NCBI RefSeq assembly: GCF_026210795.1 | Contig: NC_089437.1 | Coordinates: 3,038,001-3,102,000, forward strand | Length of the DNA: 64,000 bases | Source of the DNA: Rhizophagus irregularis | Lineage: Eukaryota > Glomeromycota > Glomeromycetes > Glomerales > Glomeraceae | Direction: 5' to 3' | In this document: positions 23,545-34,560 of the stretch, piece by piece | Numbering within the stretch: position 1 is the first letter of the stretch | Layout of the letters: each line of letters opens with the position of its first letter | The notes under the pieces: generated by a model | What the model saw: the letters and a program-made list of their open reading frames with translations, nothing else | Databases searched by the model: none | Told to the model about the DNA's origin: nothing | Position numbers and translations under genes: made by a program

Positions 23545-24644
23545 AGGACTCCGAACAATATATATAAAGGTAGGTTTTGAGTTTGCTTAACCAACATATA
23601 AAAATTTTTCCTATGTGAGATTTATTATTGCTTATTTGATAACATAATTTTTAAATAGTCAGATATAATTATGCGTAGCAGAGTATTAAATTATTAATAG
23701 TCAGATATATATTTGTGTAGCAGAATAGAATTTTTTAATATATATATATAATATAATATATATTTACATTTTCACATTAAAAAAATCTAATAAAATATGT
23801 AAACAAAGTTATAAACATGTTTGTATAAAAAAAATTTACTATTTTTAATACAAAGAATAAGTTAATTGTATACATGATACAGGAACTATTTTTAGATGTG
23901 ATTATGTAATATATTTTTAATAAAACAAATACATAACTGCGTAATATTAAAAATATAAAATATATACATGTTTATGTAATGCTAAAAAAATATATATTTA
24001 AAATGAGATCAATGGGTGGATGGGAAGGGTAAAATAAGTGTTTTTCTGTTTTTTTATAATTTTACACTATAATTTTTGTAATAATCAATAAAAGTTATTT
24101 CATTTTTACTTAGAAAATTTTTTAAAAATATTTTTTTTGACAAATTTTACAGTAAATTTTTAAAATAAAAATTCCGTGTATTGGTGGCGTTACAAAAAAC
24201 ATGAATAAATCCATAAATATCTATTCAATCATGATAAAAATTTATATGTAAGTAGATTCGAACTTGCTGAACAACTTTACTTAAGAAGGTTTAGATGTTT
24301 ACTTTGACTAAAGTACCTAAATTATGCTCTGAAGTCACAGAACAGATATACGAAATATTAATAAGAAACATTTATAAGTTATAATATTACAAAAAAATAA
24401 TAATAGCTTTTATCCATACATTATTTCAAAAATTTTTGTTTTTTTAGTTTTTTTTATATACATATTTTAGTATAAAAAAAATTATATATAAATATATATA
24501 TGTCATAAAATAAGTTGCTTAGCAGTGTAAAAAATTTATGGGTTAGATAAAAGTTTGCTTAGCAGACATGAAAAATATTTGCTTATTGATCTTAGTAAAT
24601 TTTGAATTTTTTATCTGATCTATATATATATTGTTCGGAATCCT
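23545..24644. mobile_element. 1.1-kb hAT-like element inserted in minisatellite
   Basis: The ends AGGACTCCGAACAATATATA and CGGAATCCT (inverted) delimit 1100 bp. The flanks GTTCTGGC and ATTCCAGC agree at 5 of 8 positions, all differences being transitions, which fits an old 8-bp duplication or diverged satellite units. The AGGAYYC terminus is shared with elements at 24694 and 26773. No coding region is seen. A tRNA-like GTTCGAATC (24245-24253, minus) stands alone. Confidence 0.75.
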
Positions 24645-24693
24645 ATTCCAGCATTTTTACTAGTAAAAATGCAAAAAAACGCTGAAACTGATA

Positions 24694-24990
24694 AGGACCC
24701 CGGATATCTCCAAAACAGGTCATAAGTCACACTTTCGGCAGATTGGCCCATTTTTCAGAGGCTCAAAAAATCGTTTTTTGTAAATATCTCGGCATCCAGT
24801 AGTCCAATTTTGATGAACTTTTTTTTAAATTGTAGAGCTAAATGAGGGCTACAAAATATAAAAAAGTTCATTAAAATTGAATTACTGGATGCTGAGATAT
24901 TTACAAAAAACGATTTTTTGAGTTTCAGCAAAAAGGGGCGTTTTTGGCCAAAAGTCCATTATGACCTTTATATTAGATATCCGGGGTCCT
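24694..24990. mobile_element. Foldback MITE in minisatellite (AGGACCCCGGATATC ends)
   Basis: 297 bp with perfect ends AGGACCCCGGATATCT and AGATATCCGGGGTCCT, and a perfect 8-bp duplication AACTGATA (24686-24693, 24991-24998). The interior is a near-perfect palindrome whose arms carry the recurrent core ATCCAGTA.TCCAATTTTGATGAAC, centred near 24842. Confidence 0.93.
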
Positions 24991-25775
24991 AACTGATAGT
25001 TCTGACGTTTTACTAGTAGAAATGCAAAAAAATGCTGAAACTGATAGTTCCAGCATTTTTACTAGTAGAAGTGCAAAAAAACGCCAAAACTGATAGTTTT
25101 GGCATTTTTACTAGTAGAAATGCAAAAAAAAATGCCAAAACTGATAGTTCCAGCATTTTTACTAATAAAAATGCAAAAAAATGCCAAAACTGATAGTTCC
25201 GGCATTTTTACTAGTAAAAATGCAAAAAAATACCGAAACTAATAGTTCTGGCATTTTTACTAGTAAAAATGCAAAAAAAATGCTGAAACTGATAGTTCTG
25301 GCATTTTTATTAGTAAAAATGCAAAAAAAATGCCAAAACTGATAGTTCTGGTGTTTTTGCTTGTAAAATGCAAAAAATGCCAGAACCATCAGTTCCAGCA
25401 TTTTTACTAGTAGAAATGCAAAAAAAATGCCAAAACTGATAGTTCTGGCGCTTTTACTAGTAGAAATGTAAAAAAAAAACGCTGAAACTAATAGTTCTGG
25501 CATTTTTACTAGTAAAAATGAAAAAAAAACGCTGAAACTGATGGTTCTGGTGTTTTTACTTGTAAAATGCAAAAAAATGCTGAAACTGATGGTTCTAGCA
25601 TTTTTACTTGTAAAATGCAAAAAAAGATGCCAAAACTGATAGTTTCAGCATTTTTACTTGTAAAGATGCAAAAAAAATGCTGAAACTGATAGTTCTGGCG
25701 TTTTGACTTGTATAATGCAAAAAAATGCTGAAACTGATGGTTCTGGCATTTATATATATAAAAATGCAAAAACAA
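24991..25775. repeat. Hairpin minisatellite, right block
   Basis: About sixteen units with a period of about 49 bp, same unit as 23058-23544. Units differ by scattered transitions in TGCCAAAACTGATAG versus TGCTGAAACTGATGG. The long minus-strand ORFs here (25162-25829) are artefacts of the repeat having few stops in that frame. Confidence 0.9.
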
Positions 25776-26764
25776 TAAAATGCTGATATGACTTTGTATA
25801 AAAAAAACACATGACCTATGATCAGCCAATAATATTTACATTAATTACGTATGACATAAATAATTACATATTTACATATTTTTCAAAAAATCTGGTAATT
25901 AATTACCAGGATTACGAATTACGTATTTATATGAAAATAGGGAATTATCAGGCCATGTATATTCTACTTTATTTTTGCTTTTTTATTTTATTATTAGACA
26001 TATTTTCAATAAAAAAGTTTATGATTAAAGTGTAAAAAAAAGATTTTATGTATGATTTAATTTATTTTTAAAGGTATTACATATATTAATATTTTCAAAT
26101 AAACAATCTTATTTAGGAAATTTTATTTATATTACATTCTTATAAAGTGATAAAAATTTTTCAATATTTTTTCACTAAAATTTCTAAAAAGTTATTACAC
26201 TTGCTACTAATTTATTAGTTTAAAACTGTAAATTATTACATGTTTTGATAAATCAAATTATTTTTAATATAACTGAAGTATAACTGATTTATTATTTATT
26301 CTATTATAGTTATTATTAAGATTTTACTAACAAATTCCATTATATCAAATTTATTTTAATATATATAATTTAGTTCAAAAAAAGTTCTGATATAAGATCA
26401 ATTCCAGTTTATTAGGATTTCATTATATTGAATTTCTTTATATATAATTACAATTATTTTTTATATAATCAAATAATCACTTACGTAAAGTACTATATAT
26501 ATGACGAGTGGTTTGTAGTTTAATTATATTAGAGTAGATATTATTAGAACTTTATTTTATATATAGTTTCTTCTAATTTATTTTTTTACTTTAATAAAGT
26601 TGCAAATGTGCTGCAAAAAAAAAAAAAAATTATCTTATATATATTTTTTTTTACTGTTTCTTAATATATTTTAATAAAATTTAATTTACAATAATATTTT
26701 AAATAAAAATATACATATAGAACTTCAGATACCTTTTATAAAACTCATAACTGCTTTTTTGCTA
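25776..26764. other. AT-rich spacer
   Basis: No gene. TAATTACG/CGTAATT palindromes at 25840-25930 mirror those at 22895-23040 on the other side of the satellite. Confidence 0.4.
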
Positions 26765-26987
26765 AAAAAATCAGGACCCAGAAATATATATATAGGGTAG
26801 GGTACACAGATGTGTTACCATTATAGTGGAATTAGATGGAGTAAAGTTTTGATTTGCATACAATTTTAGAATTTTTCATCTATAGTTAGGTCATCAAGAT
26901 TGCGTATTTTTTATCAAAATTTTTATATATAAAAAAATTAGTTTGCATATTTTTGGCCTAAATTTGGCTAATCTTATATATATAATA

Positions 26988-28565
26988 CGACTCTACTAAA
27001 TCACACTAGTGGTGCTCAACACCACATCACGTGATTCCCAAAAAACTTTTTATTGGCTAACATTTTTGTTAAACGGTGATGCGAAAAATCAAAATCTTTC
27101 ACTTTGAATTTATAATAGTTCCCTTTTCTAATTTAACTAAATAAAAATACTCAAAATTGATTTATGTAATATTTAGTTATTTAGTCACATTCTGTAATAA
27201 TATATTTGATTTATGGTTGCTACGAACTTTTTTTTTAATTTGCTTCACGAGGTATAAAATGAAGTAATAACAAAATGCAAATAAAAGAATCAAAGATGAA
27301 AGGCAAAATCAAAGATAAAAAGTTCTAAATGAAGCTGTTATATAAAAAGTTAGAAGAACCATGAGTAATTATATCCATAACAAAGCCATCAAGAATAATT
27401 AATGAAAAGATAGAAGATCAAGGGCAATTACATCCCAAACGAAGCCATCTTACCAAGAGTTAAGAAAAAAAAGGAGAACCAAATGAAACTACCACACTAA
27501 GATTAACAAAATAAAAAAGACAATTTTAAAGTCCAGTTTAAAGTCATTCCTAAAAAAAAAAGAGAGAATGTCAGAGACATTCCCAAATTAAAAAAAGACG
27601 AACAATAAAATAAAACACCCACCAGTTTTACAATTCAAAGTCCTCCAGGCTAAAGTCCAAGCCGTTTCTAAAAAAAGAAAGGGAATGTTAATAACATTCC
27701 CAAACCAAAAAAAGAAATAAAACTCCATGAAAAAGATCAAACCACCCACTCACTTATGTCAAAGTCCAGGTTGAAGTTCAAGGCCGTTCCTAAAAAAAAA
27801 AGAAAGAGAGAGGACTTTAGTAACGTTCCCAACCAAAAAGAAGAAAGGAAATCCACAAAAAAAAATCAACCCACCCACTCACATTGCAATGTCAAAGTCC
27901 AGTTCGAAGTTCAAGTCCATTCATAAAAAAAAAAGAAAAAGAGGGACGTTAGTAACGTTCCCAACCAAAAAAAAGAAAGGAAACCCCACAAAAAAAATCA
28001 ACCCACCACTCACCTTGCAATGTCAAAATCCAGGTTAAAGTCCAAGGCCATTCCTAAAAAAAGAAAGAGAGAACGTTAGTAACGTTCCTAAACCAGAAAA
28101 AGAAATGAAAAATCACAAAAAAAACTCTCCTTGCAATGTCAAAATCCAGGTCCAAGGCCGTTACTAAAAAAAAGAAAGAGAGGGGACGTTAGTAACATTC
28201 TCAAACAAAGAAAAAGAAAGGAAACTCATAAAAAAATCAACCCACCCACTCACCTTGCAATGTCGAAATCCAGGTCGAAGTCCAAGACCGTTCCTAAAAA
28301 AAAGAAAGAGAGAACGTTAGTAACGTTCCCAAACAAAAAAAGAAACAAAACCCCATAAAAAAAACTCCCCTTGCAATGTCAAAGTCCAGGCCCAAGGCCG
28401 TTTCTAATAAAAAGAAAGAGAGAGAACGGTAGTAACGTTTCCAAACCAGAAAAACAAAGGAATGCGTTACCGGCATTGGTATAAAATAAATGATTACATA
28501 ATACTATGAATTAAAATCACGTGATGTGGTGTTCGACACACCACTGGTGCGTTTTATAATTTTCA
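26988..28565. mobile_element. TIR element C carrying a minus-strand mini-exon array
   Basis: Inserted in element A with a perfect 8-bp duplication ATATAATA (26980-26987, 28566-28573). The 27-bp ends align without gaps; their best part is CAC.AGTGGTG, followed within about 8-10 bp on each side by ACACCACATCACGTGATT. The interior holds eight 110-130 bp cassettes (27535-28470) that read as introns plus tiny exons on the minus strand. Left of them (27290-27480) are about two copies of a different repeat with AAGCCATC. No transposase is encoded. Confidence 0.85.
27535..28470 (-). repeat. Tandem intron/mini-exon array C
   Basis: Minus-strand cassettes: GAACGTTACTAACGTTC palindrome with a perfect TACTAAC, a T/C-rich tract, TAG, a 34-40 nt exon, and a GTGAGT donor. 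Candidate exons: 28403-28370, 28293-28254, 28163-28130, 28053-28014, about 27921-27883, 27789-27754 and 27667 onward; a final acceptor lies near 27550. Four donors are intact GTGAGT (after 28254, 28014, 27883, 27754); those after 28370 and 28130 read GGGAGT and GAGAGT. Exon sequence (TTGGACTTCGACCTGGATTT..) could encode LDFDLDFDIA, but 34- and 40-nt lengths do not preserve frame. Whether it is transcribed is unknown. Confidence 0.7.
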
Positions 28566-28968
28566 ATATAATATATTTACTGTATGTACTTATTTAATTA
28601 ACTGCATTGTAATATTTAGTATTAATTGAAAGAAATTTCTAAGGGTTAAAAAGTGAAATTTTAAAAAAATATTATTAAAAAAATGGTAAATTCTATTTTT
28701 TCACATTAGTACTTAGTTTTATAAATAATATATATAGAAGCCATGATAAAATAATTAATAACTTAATGTCTGAAATTTTATTTGCGTATTTTTGCAGGAT
28801 TTTTAATATCAGGTATCAATTATGCGTACTACTCATATAAAAAGTCTCTGCGTACAGTTCATAGTAAAAAAATTTTTCACCACCTGACTTCTATATATAT
28901 ATTTTTAGGTCCTAAAAAATCTAATTCACTTTTTTTTTTATTTCAGTATTTTACAATTATATATCTTA

Positions 28969-29369
28969 TGGTGCGGCGCATCTATACTCATCAAATGAAA
29001 ATTGGGTATTTTTAAACTTCAATAACTCATTAAAATTTTATGTTAAACTGAAAAAGTAAACTGATACAATTATAGATTAAAGGATTCTCTTTCATTCTAT
29101 CAGATTTAATTTCCTCTAACTTTTATAGATTAAAAGTTATTAGCTTTTAAGTTGGAGTATTTTTTATATAAGTCTATGTAAAATAGTGAAATTTCGGAAT
29201 CAATTTTCCACGTGATTACGATTTGAGCCAATCAGGTAAATCTAATTTAATAAATCACGCAATGATCAATGGGGATGTTACCAAATAAGGCTAAACTATT
29301 ACTTAATTTGGTAAAGATCGGCCTAAAATAAATTTTTGGACTGTTGATGAGTATAGATGCGCCGCACCA
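28969..29369. mobile_element. TA-flanked TIR element (TGGTGCGGCGC ends)
   Basis: The inverted ends TGGTGCGGCGCATCTATACT and AGTATAGATGCGCCGCACCA are 20 of 20 matched and flanked by TA (28967-28968, 29370-29371), as for Tc1/mariner elements. The interior has CACGTGATTACG followed by GAGCCAATCAG (29208-29235). It is non-coding. Confidence 0.85.
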
Positions 29370-29373
29370 TAGC

Positions 29374-29485
29374 ATCTAGTAATCTGATTCATGTGAAATT
29401 TTTTATTTTGTATAACTCAATAACTGAGAGCTATAAAATAAAAAAAAAGTTCACATAAATTAGATTACTGAATAGAATCCTACTT
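29374..29485. repeat. Palindromic core module
   Basis: The left arm ATCTAGTAATCTGATTCATG is mirrored by CATAAATTAGATTACTGAAT, separated by TTTGTATAACTC..GAGAGCTATAAAAT. It belongs to the same family as the modules at 24775, 37.8-38.3 kb and 40.2-40.5 kb. Confidence 0.7.
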
Positions 29486-29494
29486 ACTTCTAAT

Positions 29495-30691
29495 TAAAAC
29501 TCCAAATGGGTCAGTTTGATGTGGTTTTTTTCTGGTTTAGGTAAGAACTAAACTGAATGAAAACTAAACTGGAACCGTCCAGTTTGGTTTAGTTCTATTC
29601 AATTTTAAGAAAAAATGCAAAAATCGAAATAATTCAATAACCAATAATCGTATAAAGACGAGCAATAGCTCATTAGAATTGTCTCATCGAGATGCGTCGA
29701 ATGGTAGCAAGATCATCTCTTTAGCCTCGATATATTACAAAATAATCAATGCTAAACATTTTTATGAAACTAGCGATAGAATCGTATTTATTGATCCTAG
29801 AGAAATGATCTTGGCATCATTTGATAGGTCTTAATGAGAAGAATATAATGAGCCTTTTTCATTTTTTAATGATCATTACATAACGAGTTATCTTAATTTT
29901 CATATTTTTTTAAATTTTCAAACATCAAAAAATAAAAATTCTGATCTAAGATATAACCCATCTTCTACTGATTGTATTAGAACGATCTTTAGCTCATTAG
30001 AACCGTTTCAATGAGATGGGTTGAATGACAGTAAGATCATGTCTCTAGCATTGGTATATCATGAGATAAATCATGCTAAACAATTTTAGAAAATCAGCAT
30101 TAAAAAGTTATCTATCAATGCTAAAGACATGAGCTTACCATTATTCAACTTATCTTATTGAGACAGTTCTAATAATGAGCTAAAGATCATTCCAATACAA
30201 TTAGTAGAAGATGGGTTATATCTTAAATCAGAATTTTTATTTTTTGATGTTTAAAAATTTAAAAAAATGCAAAAATTAAGTTAACTCGTTATGCAGTGAT
30301 CATAAAAAAATGAAAAAAGGCTCATTAGATTTGTCTCATTAAGACCTATCGAATGATGCCAAGATCATTTCTTTAAAATCAATAGATACAATTCTATTGC
30401 TAATTTCATAAAAAATGTTTAGTATTGATTATCTCGTAACATATCGAGGCTAGAGAAATGATCTTATTACCATCTGATGCGTCTCGATGAGACGATTCTA
30501 ATGAGCTATTGCTTGTTTTTATATGATTACTGGTTGCTGAGTTATTTTAATTTTCGCATTTTTTCTTAAAATAAAATAGAATTGAATCGAACTGAATGGT
30601 TCCAGTTCCAAAACTGAACTGAGAACCAAACTGAATTTTTGGTTAGTTTCGGATCAGTTTCCAGTTCAAACTGGAACTATTTGGAGCTCTA
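29495..30691. mobile_element. 1.2-kb hAT-like palindromic element
   Basis: The ends TAAAACTCCAAAT and ATTTGGAGCTCTA (inverted) are flanked by the perfect 8-bp duplication CTTCTAAT (29487-29494, 30692-30699). The whole interior is one imperfect palindrome centred near 30090, with arms of nearly 600 bp. The arms contain nested TCTCATCGAGA and TCATTAGAA..TTCTAATGA motifs. There is no coding capacity. The transcript would fold into a very long duplex. Confidence 0.88.
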
Positions 30692-30699
30692 CTTCTAAT

Positions 30700-31419
30700 A
30701 AAAGTCTCTAAGAAAAATTTTAAATTTATTAGTAATTTTACCAGCAATCCTATTAGTTAATTAATCTAAAAAAAAAAAAAATCATAATAACTAGGTATAA
30801 TTTATCTATATATAGTAAGATTTTCAAAAATTTTCAATTATAAAATTTACTTTAGATTTCTGGTGACTTATTTTATAAGTAAGCGGAATCCTTACTAAAT
30901 GTTGAAATAATCGCAAAATACTGATTTTTTTGAAATTTGGGCCAATTTGCAAAAAGTTTAACTTTTAAGTTAATATATATAAATAATATAATGTTTGAGA
31001 TTTTATATATATGTTTTTTTTTCTATTTCTTTTTATAATTAAGATTTTTGTACTTTAAAATTATCTTTTAAAAATAAAAAACTATATATATAATAATCTG
31101 TTTTAATAATATTTTTAATTTTTAATTTATATAATTGATAATAATAATCAAATAAATCACTGTAGAAAAATAGCACATTTATATAATTTGTATAAATATT
31201 AATAATTTTTAAAACTATTAATTCTATTTTATTAATGAAAAATAATAATAAACAATAAAAGTAAAATAAAATAAATAAGACTTTATTTAGTATTTCTATT
31301 CAAGTTAATAATCAATAAAATTATTATAATAGGACCTATCTAGTACTAATAAATATCATTATATATTTTAATGATTGTGTTTATATAATATATGAACTTA
31401 ATATTAATAATTAACTCCA
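30700..31419. other. AT-rich spacer
   Basis: No gene or clear repeat boundary is seen. Confidence 0.4.
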
Positions 31420-33735
31420 TTGCCACTTACAAGCACGGTATTATTCGCAATTAGCCTTCTTTCTCTCACGCGGAAGCTACTGCTATTTACGCAGCCCTGT
31501 CTGCTTTTCCTATAAACTCTGTTATTCATATATATACTGACTCGCAAACCTTTATTGATAGTTTTAAACATTGTTCTTCATCCACCTACTCGAACTCCCA
31601 CCTATATTACAAAACTACCAATTTTGAACTTTGGGCTATTATCCAAAGATTGATGTTGATAAGAAACTTTCTGTCCTACCGTTCAAAGTTAAAGCCTACT
31701 CTAACTTTATTGAAATGACTTCGCCAACTTCTTGGCCAATACTGCATATGCCTCTGAAGACGCTGTTTTTATTTCTTGTCTTGATCTCGCTGCAGCCCAT
31801 GATTTTATTTTTGAATACGATGATGTAGTTTGCGAATCTAATCTAAGGCATTTATTTAAATATTATTATCAAATGCTCTATATGAAAGACCTATTAGAGC
31901 TATCGCGATTCTATTTTCTCTCTCTTTTGATAAATCCTAATCTATATGTGGTGGATTGGGCTCTTACTTAGCATACTTTAATGTTCCAACCTAAATTTGA
32001 TGGCTCTTATACTTCAGAAAATATTTCTAAACATCATACGATAAAATTTTAACTCTTCTTGGAAGACTTACCTACTCTTAAATCTCTCAAGCGAACACAG
32101 CCTGATTTATATATAGAAATTCTCACCTGTCGCTCCTGTGAAGATCAACTTGAAGATTTTAAGCACTTATTTATGTACAAAAAGCATTGCTTAAAACTTC
32201 AACAACTTTTAAAATCATATTTACACCTCTTACTACTAAAATTGGTAATAATGCTAACTGCAACTATTCTTCCCAACTTGACAAAGTCACTTCTCTACTC
32301 TGTTGGTCTTTCTCATCTAGCAATTGGTCCTCCTATAGTTTAGTCTGTGATTGTTTGCCTACAGCCTTTCTGAAAGTATTTGAGAACTTAGATATTTCTC
32401 GCCTTGCCGTCATGAATGTAATTGCTGCTATTTACAATAATTTCATCAACAAATTCTGAAAGCAGATTTGGAACGTTCTTATGATAAATATAGTTGTTTT
32501 CGAAATTTAATTGGCAAATCCGAAATCCAAAATTACGAAATCGTAATTAATTACATAATTACATAATTAATTATATGTTACAAAATTAATTACGTATTCC
32601 GAAATTCCGAAATTTGCATAATAGTGCGAAATTGCGAATATCTCGGGATCTAGTGATCAGATTTCGATGATCCTACTACCATTCGATTCGTCTCATCGAG
32701 GCGAATCTAATGATATGTGTTTCATTTCTATAGCACCGATATTGATGGAGTAAAATTACTATAAACATTTAATGAATTTTGGTATCAGAGCACGATCTAG
32801 TGATTAGATTTGAATGAATTTACCGCCATTCGATTCGTCATGATGAGACGATTCTAATGGCGGTAAGATCATCTTTCTAACATTGAAATTGGCAGAGCTA
32901 TTACGCTATAAATATTTAAAAGTTATTGGTATCAGATCACGATCTAGTGATTGGATTTAAAAGATCATACTACCATTAGAATCGTCTTATCAAGACGAAT
33001 CAAATGGTAGTAAGATCATCCAAAACGGATGACTGGGTGCCGAGTTATTATTTGTTAAAGTTTTTATATATAAATGGGACAAAATTAAGGCTAATTCTGG
33101 CCAAATATTTTCGTAATACGAAATTAATTACGGAGTATGAAATCAATTACAGAATACAGAGTTTTTCTAATGAATTACTTAATAATTACAGAATTACATA
33201 ATTATGTATTTCCGTAATACTAAAATAATTTCAGACATAAGTATAATGATAAAGGATTATGGGAACATGTGATAAACATTACTCCAATACTTAAAAATTT
33301 CTCAAGGCCTAAAGGTTTGCCTAAGTCTTTGTACTTACCTTACTTATCTTTACCTCCTCCAACCCATGTTGATTCATGTGACTCTAGAATCGATTGGTTA
33401 AAGAACTTAATGCAATATGGATTATCTTGGTTTAATCACATTTCAGGTTTTATGAGTCATCTAACAGTGCTACTTAATAACAGCTTTTGCAGGATGGAGT
33501 GTTGATTTTAATAGTAGGCGCGTCATTTGTTATTTTGTTAGCATAGTTGCTTCTACTTTGGTTGGAATATATCAAAGGAGGAAATCTAGGAAGTGTTAGT
33601 ATTAGCAATTTTTCTTTTGAATTTTCTTTTAATTTTAATTTCTTTCTAGGAGATTATATAGCTTTATTTTTAGTTAGTTTTTATTTTATTTTCTTTTTTT
33701 TATATGTAAATTTGTAAAGTTCAATAATTAATTAA
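31420..33735 (+). pseudogene. LINE (non-LTR retrotransposon) RNase H and 3' end relic
   Basis: Frames around 31440-31640 read HAEATAIYAALSAFPINSV and HIYTDSQTFIDSF, matching the E..D..D pattern of a LINE RNase H domain. Further fragments are ANTAYASEDAVFISCLDLAA (31732 on), LPTLKSLKRTQPDLYIEI and LTCRSCEDQLEDFKHLFM (32059-32343), a C-terminal Cys/His motif, and FLKVFENLDISRLAVMNVIA (to 32459). After the inserted MITE (32489-33245) the tail resumes with PILKNFSRPKGLPKSLYLPY (33269-33505). Frameshifts and stops break it. The end near 33720 is AT-rich with no clean poly(A). The 5' ORFs and reverse transcriptase are missing, so it is 5'-truncated as is usual for LINEs. Confidence 0.65.
32489..33245. 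mobile_element. hAT-like palindrome-bearing element in the LINE
   Basis: 757 bp flanked by the perfect 8-bp duplication ATGATAAA (32481-32488, 33246-33253). The ends are TATAGTTGT and its diverged inverse ACATAAGTATA, with TTACG/CGTAAT repeats inside both ends. Three palindromic modules (about 32640-32720, 32790-32880, 32940-33030) each start with GATCTAGTGAT.AGATTT and contain ATTCGTCT..AGACGATTCT. The ORF at 33004-33201 is part of it. Confidence 0.88.
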
Positions 33736-34560
33736 TAAAAATAAAGGCTGCTATGCCATGTTTGCCTAAAACTCAAAATATGAGTTATAGTAAAATTCTA
33801 AATAATATAAGTTTAAATTTGCTTAATAAATCATTGAATGTGAGGCCAATAAGGACTTATGGCCTATAATCAAAAGCAGAATGCAAAATGATGTGATTTC
33901 CATAATTCAAAAAGGGAGTAATACAACAGAGGATACACCTAAGAATATAAATAAGAAATTAAACCAGATACTTGAGAACACAACATGATGATATCAAATT
34001 TCTTGATTTCTGCTCATTGGCCTTGGAAGCTAAGATTAACACTAATTTTTCCAAAATATCAAAACAAATATTTGGATTCTCAGAGTCAAAAAACATTTTA
34101 TTTTTGGCCTCACTTTTGGATTCCTTCATCATTCACTTTAAGGAATTAATTTGGTTGCACTAGATGTAATGCCACTAATGCATGGGAAAAGGCTAAAAAT
34201 ATTGGAAAAAAAGACAAATTAAATGAATCTGAAAATATGGATCGTTATTTTAAATCCCCTCATCAACAGATCAAGCAATTAAAACAGAATAAACAACAAT
34301 CAAAGAAAAATAATATAACAAATTCATAGGAAGATCAAATGGTAGAGTTTGGTAATACATCATTGGAATTGGATTCAGACAGCCTCGAAAACTTAAAAAA
34401 TGAAAATCTCATATTATCAAAATGCTATAGAATGAAAAAAAAAGCTCAAGATCAAATGTGTTTATTAATTAATAATAACTGGTGGTTTAGTTGGGCATAT
34501 AAAAAGACAAAAAATGTTATTAACAATGTTATAATTGATTTAGCAACAGTATAATTAATC
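33736..34560 (+). pseudogene. Decayed coding-like stretch, unrecognised
   Basis: Frames at 33972-34163 (LDFCSLALEAKINTNFSKIS), about 34150-34330 (CTRCNATNAWEKAKNIGKK, then a Gln/Lys-rich segment) and 34339-34554 (VEFGNTSLELDSDSLENLKN ... WWFSWAYKKTKNV) appear to belong to one broken protein. I do not recognise it. The CxxC near 34150 could be part of a zinc-binding motif. Confidence 0.3.

Larger units (their letters stand above)
26773..28913. mobile_element. hAT-like element A, copy 2, interrupted
   Basis: Starts AGGACCCAG and ends TTAGGTCCT, with a perfect 8-bp duplication AAAAAATC (26765-26772, 28914-28921). The two halves (26773-26987 and 28566-28913) match the uninterrupted copy at 2767-3299. 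A 1.58-kb element is inserted between them. Confidence 0.9.

Noticed and set aside
24230-24310. Possible tRNA gene (GTTCGAATC on minus strand)
   Set aside because: No A box at proper spacing and no acceptor or anticodon stem could be drawn.
25162-25829. Minus-strand ORFs with repeated ARTISFSIF and LLVSAFF
   Set aside because: Same minisatellite artefact; three overlapping frames all read repetitive hydrophobic peptides.
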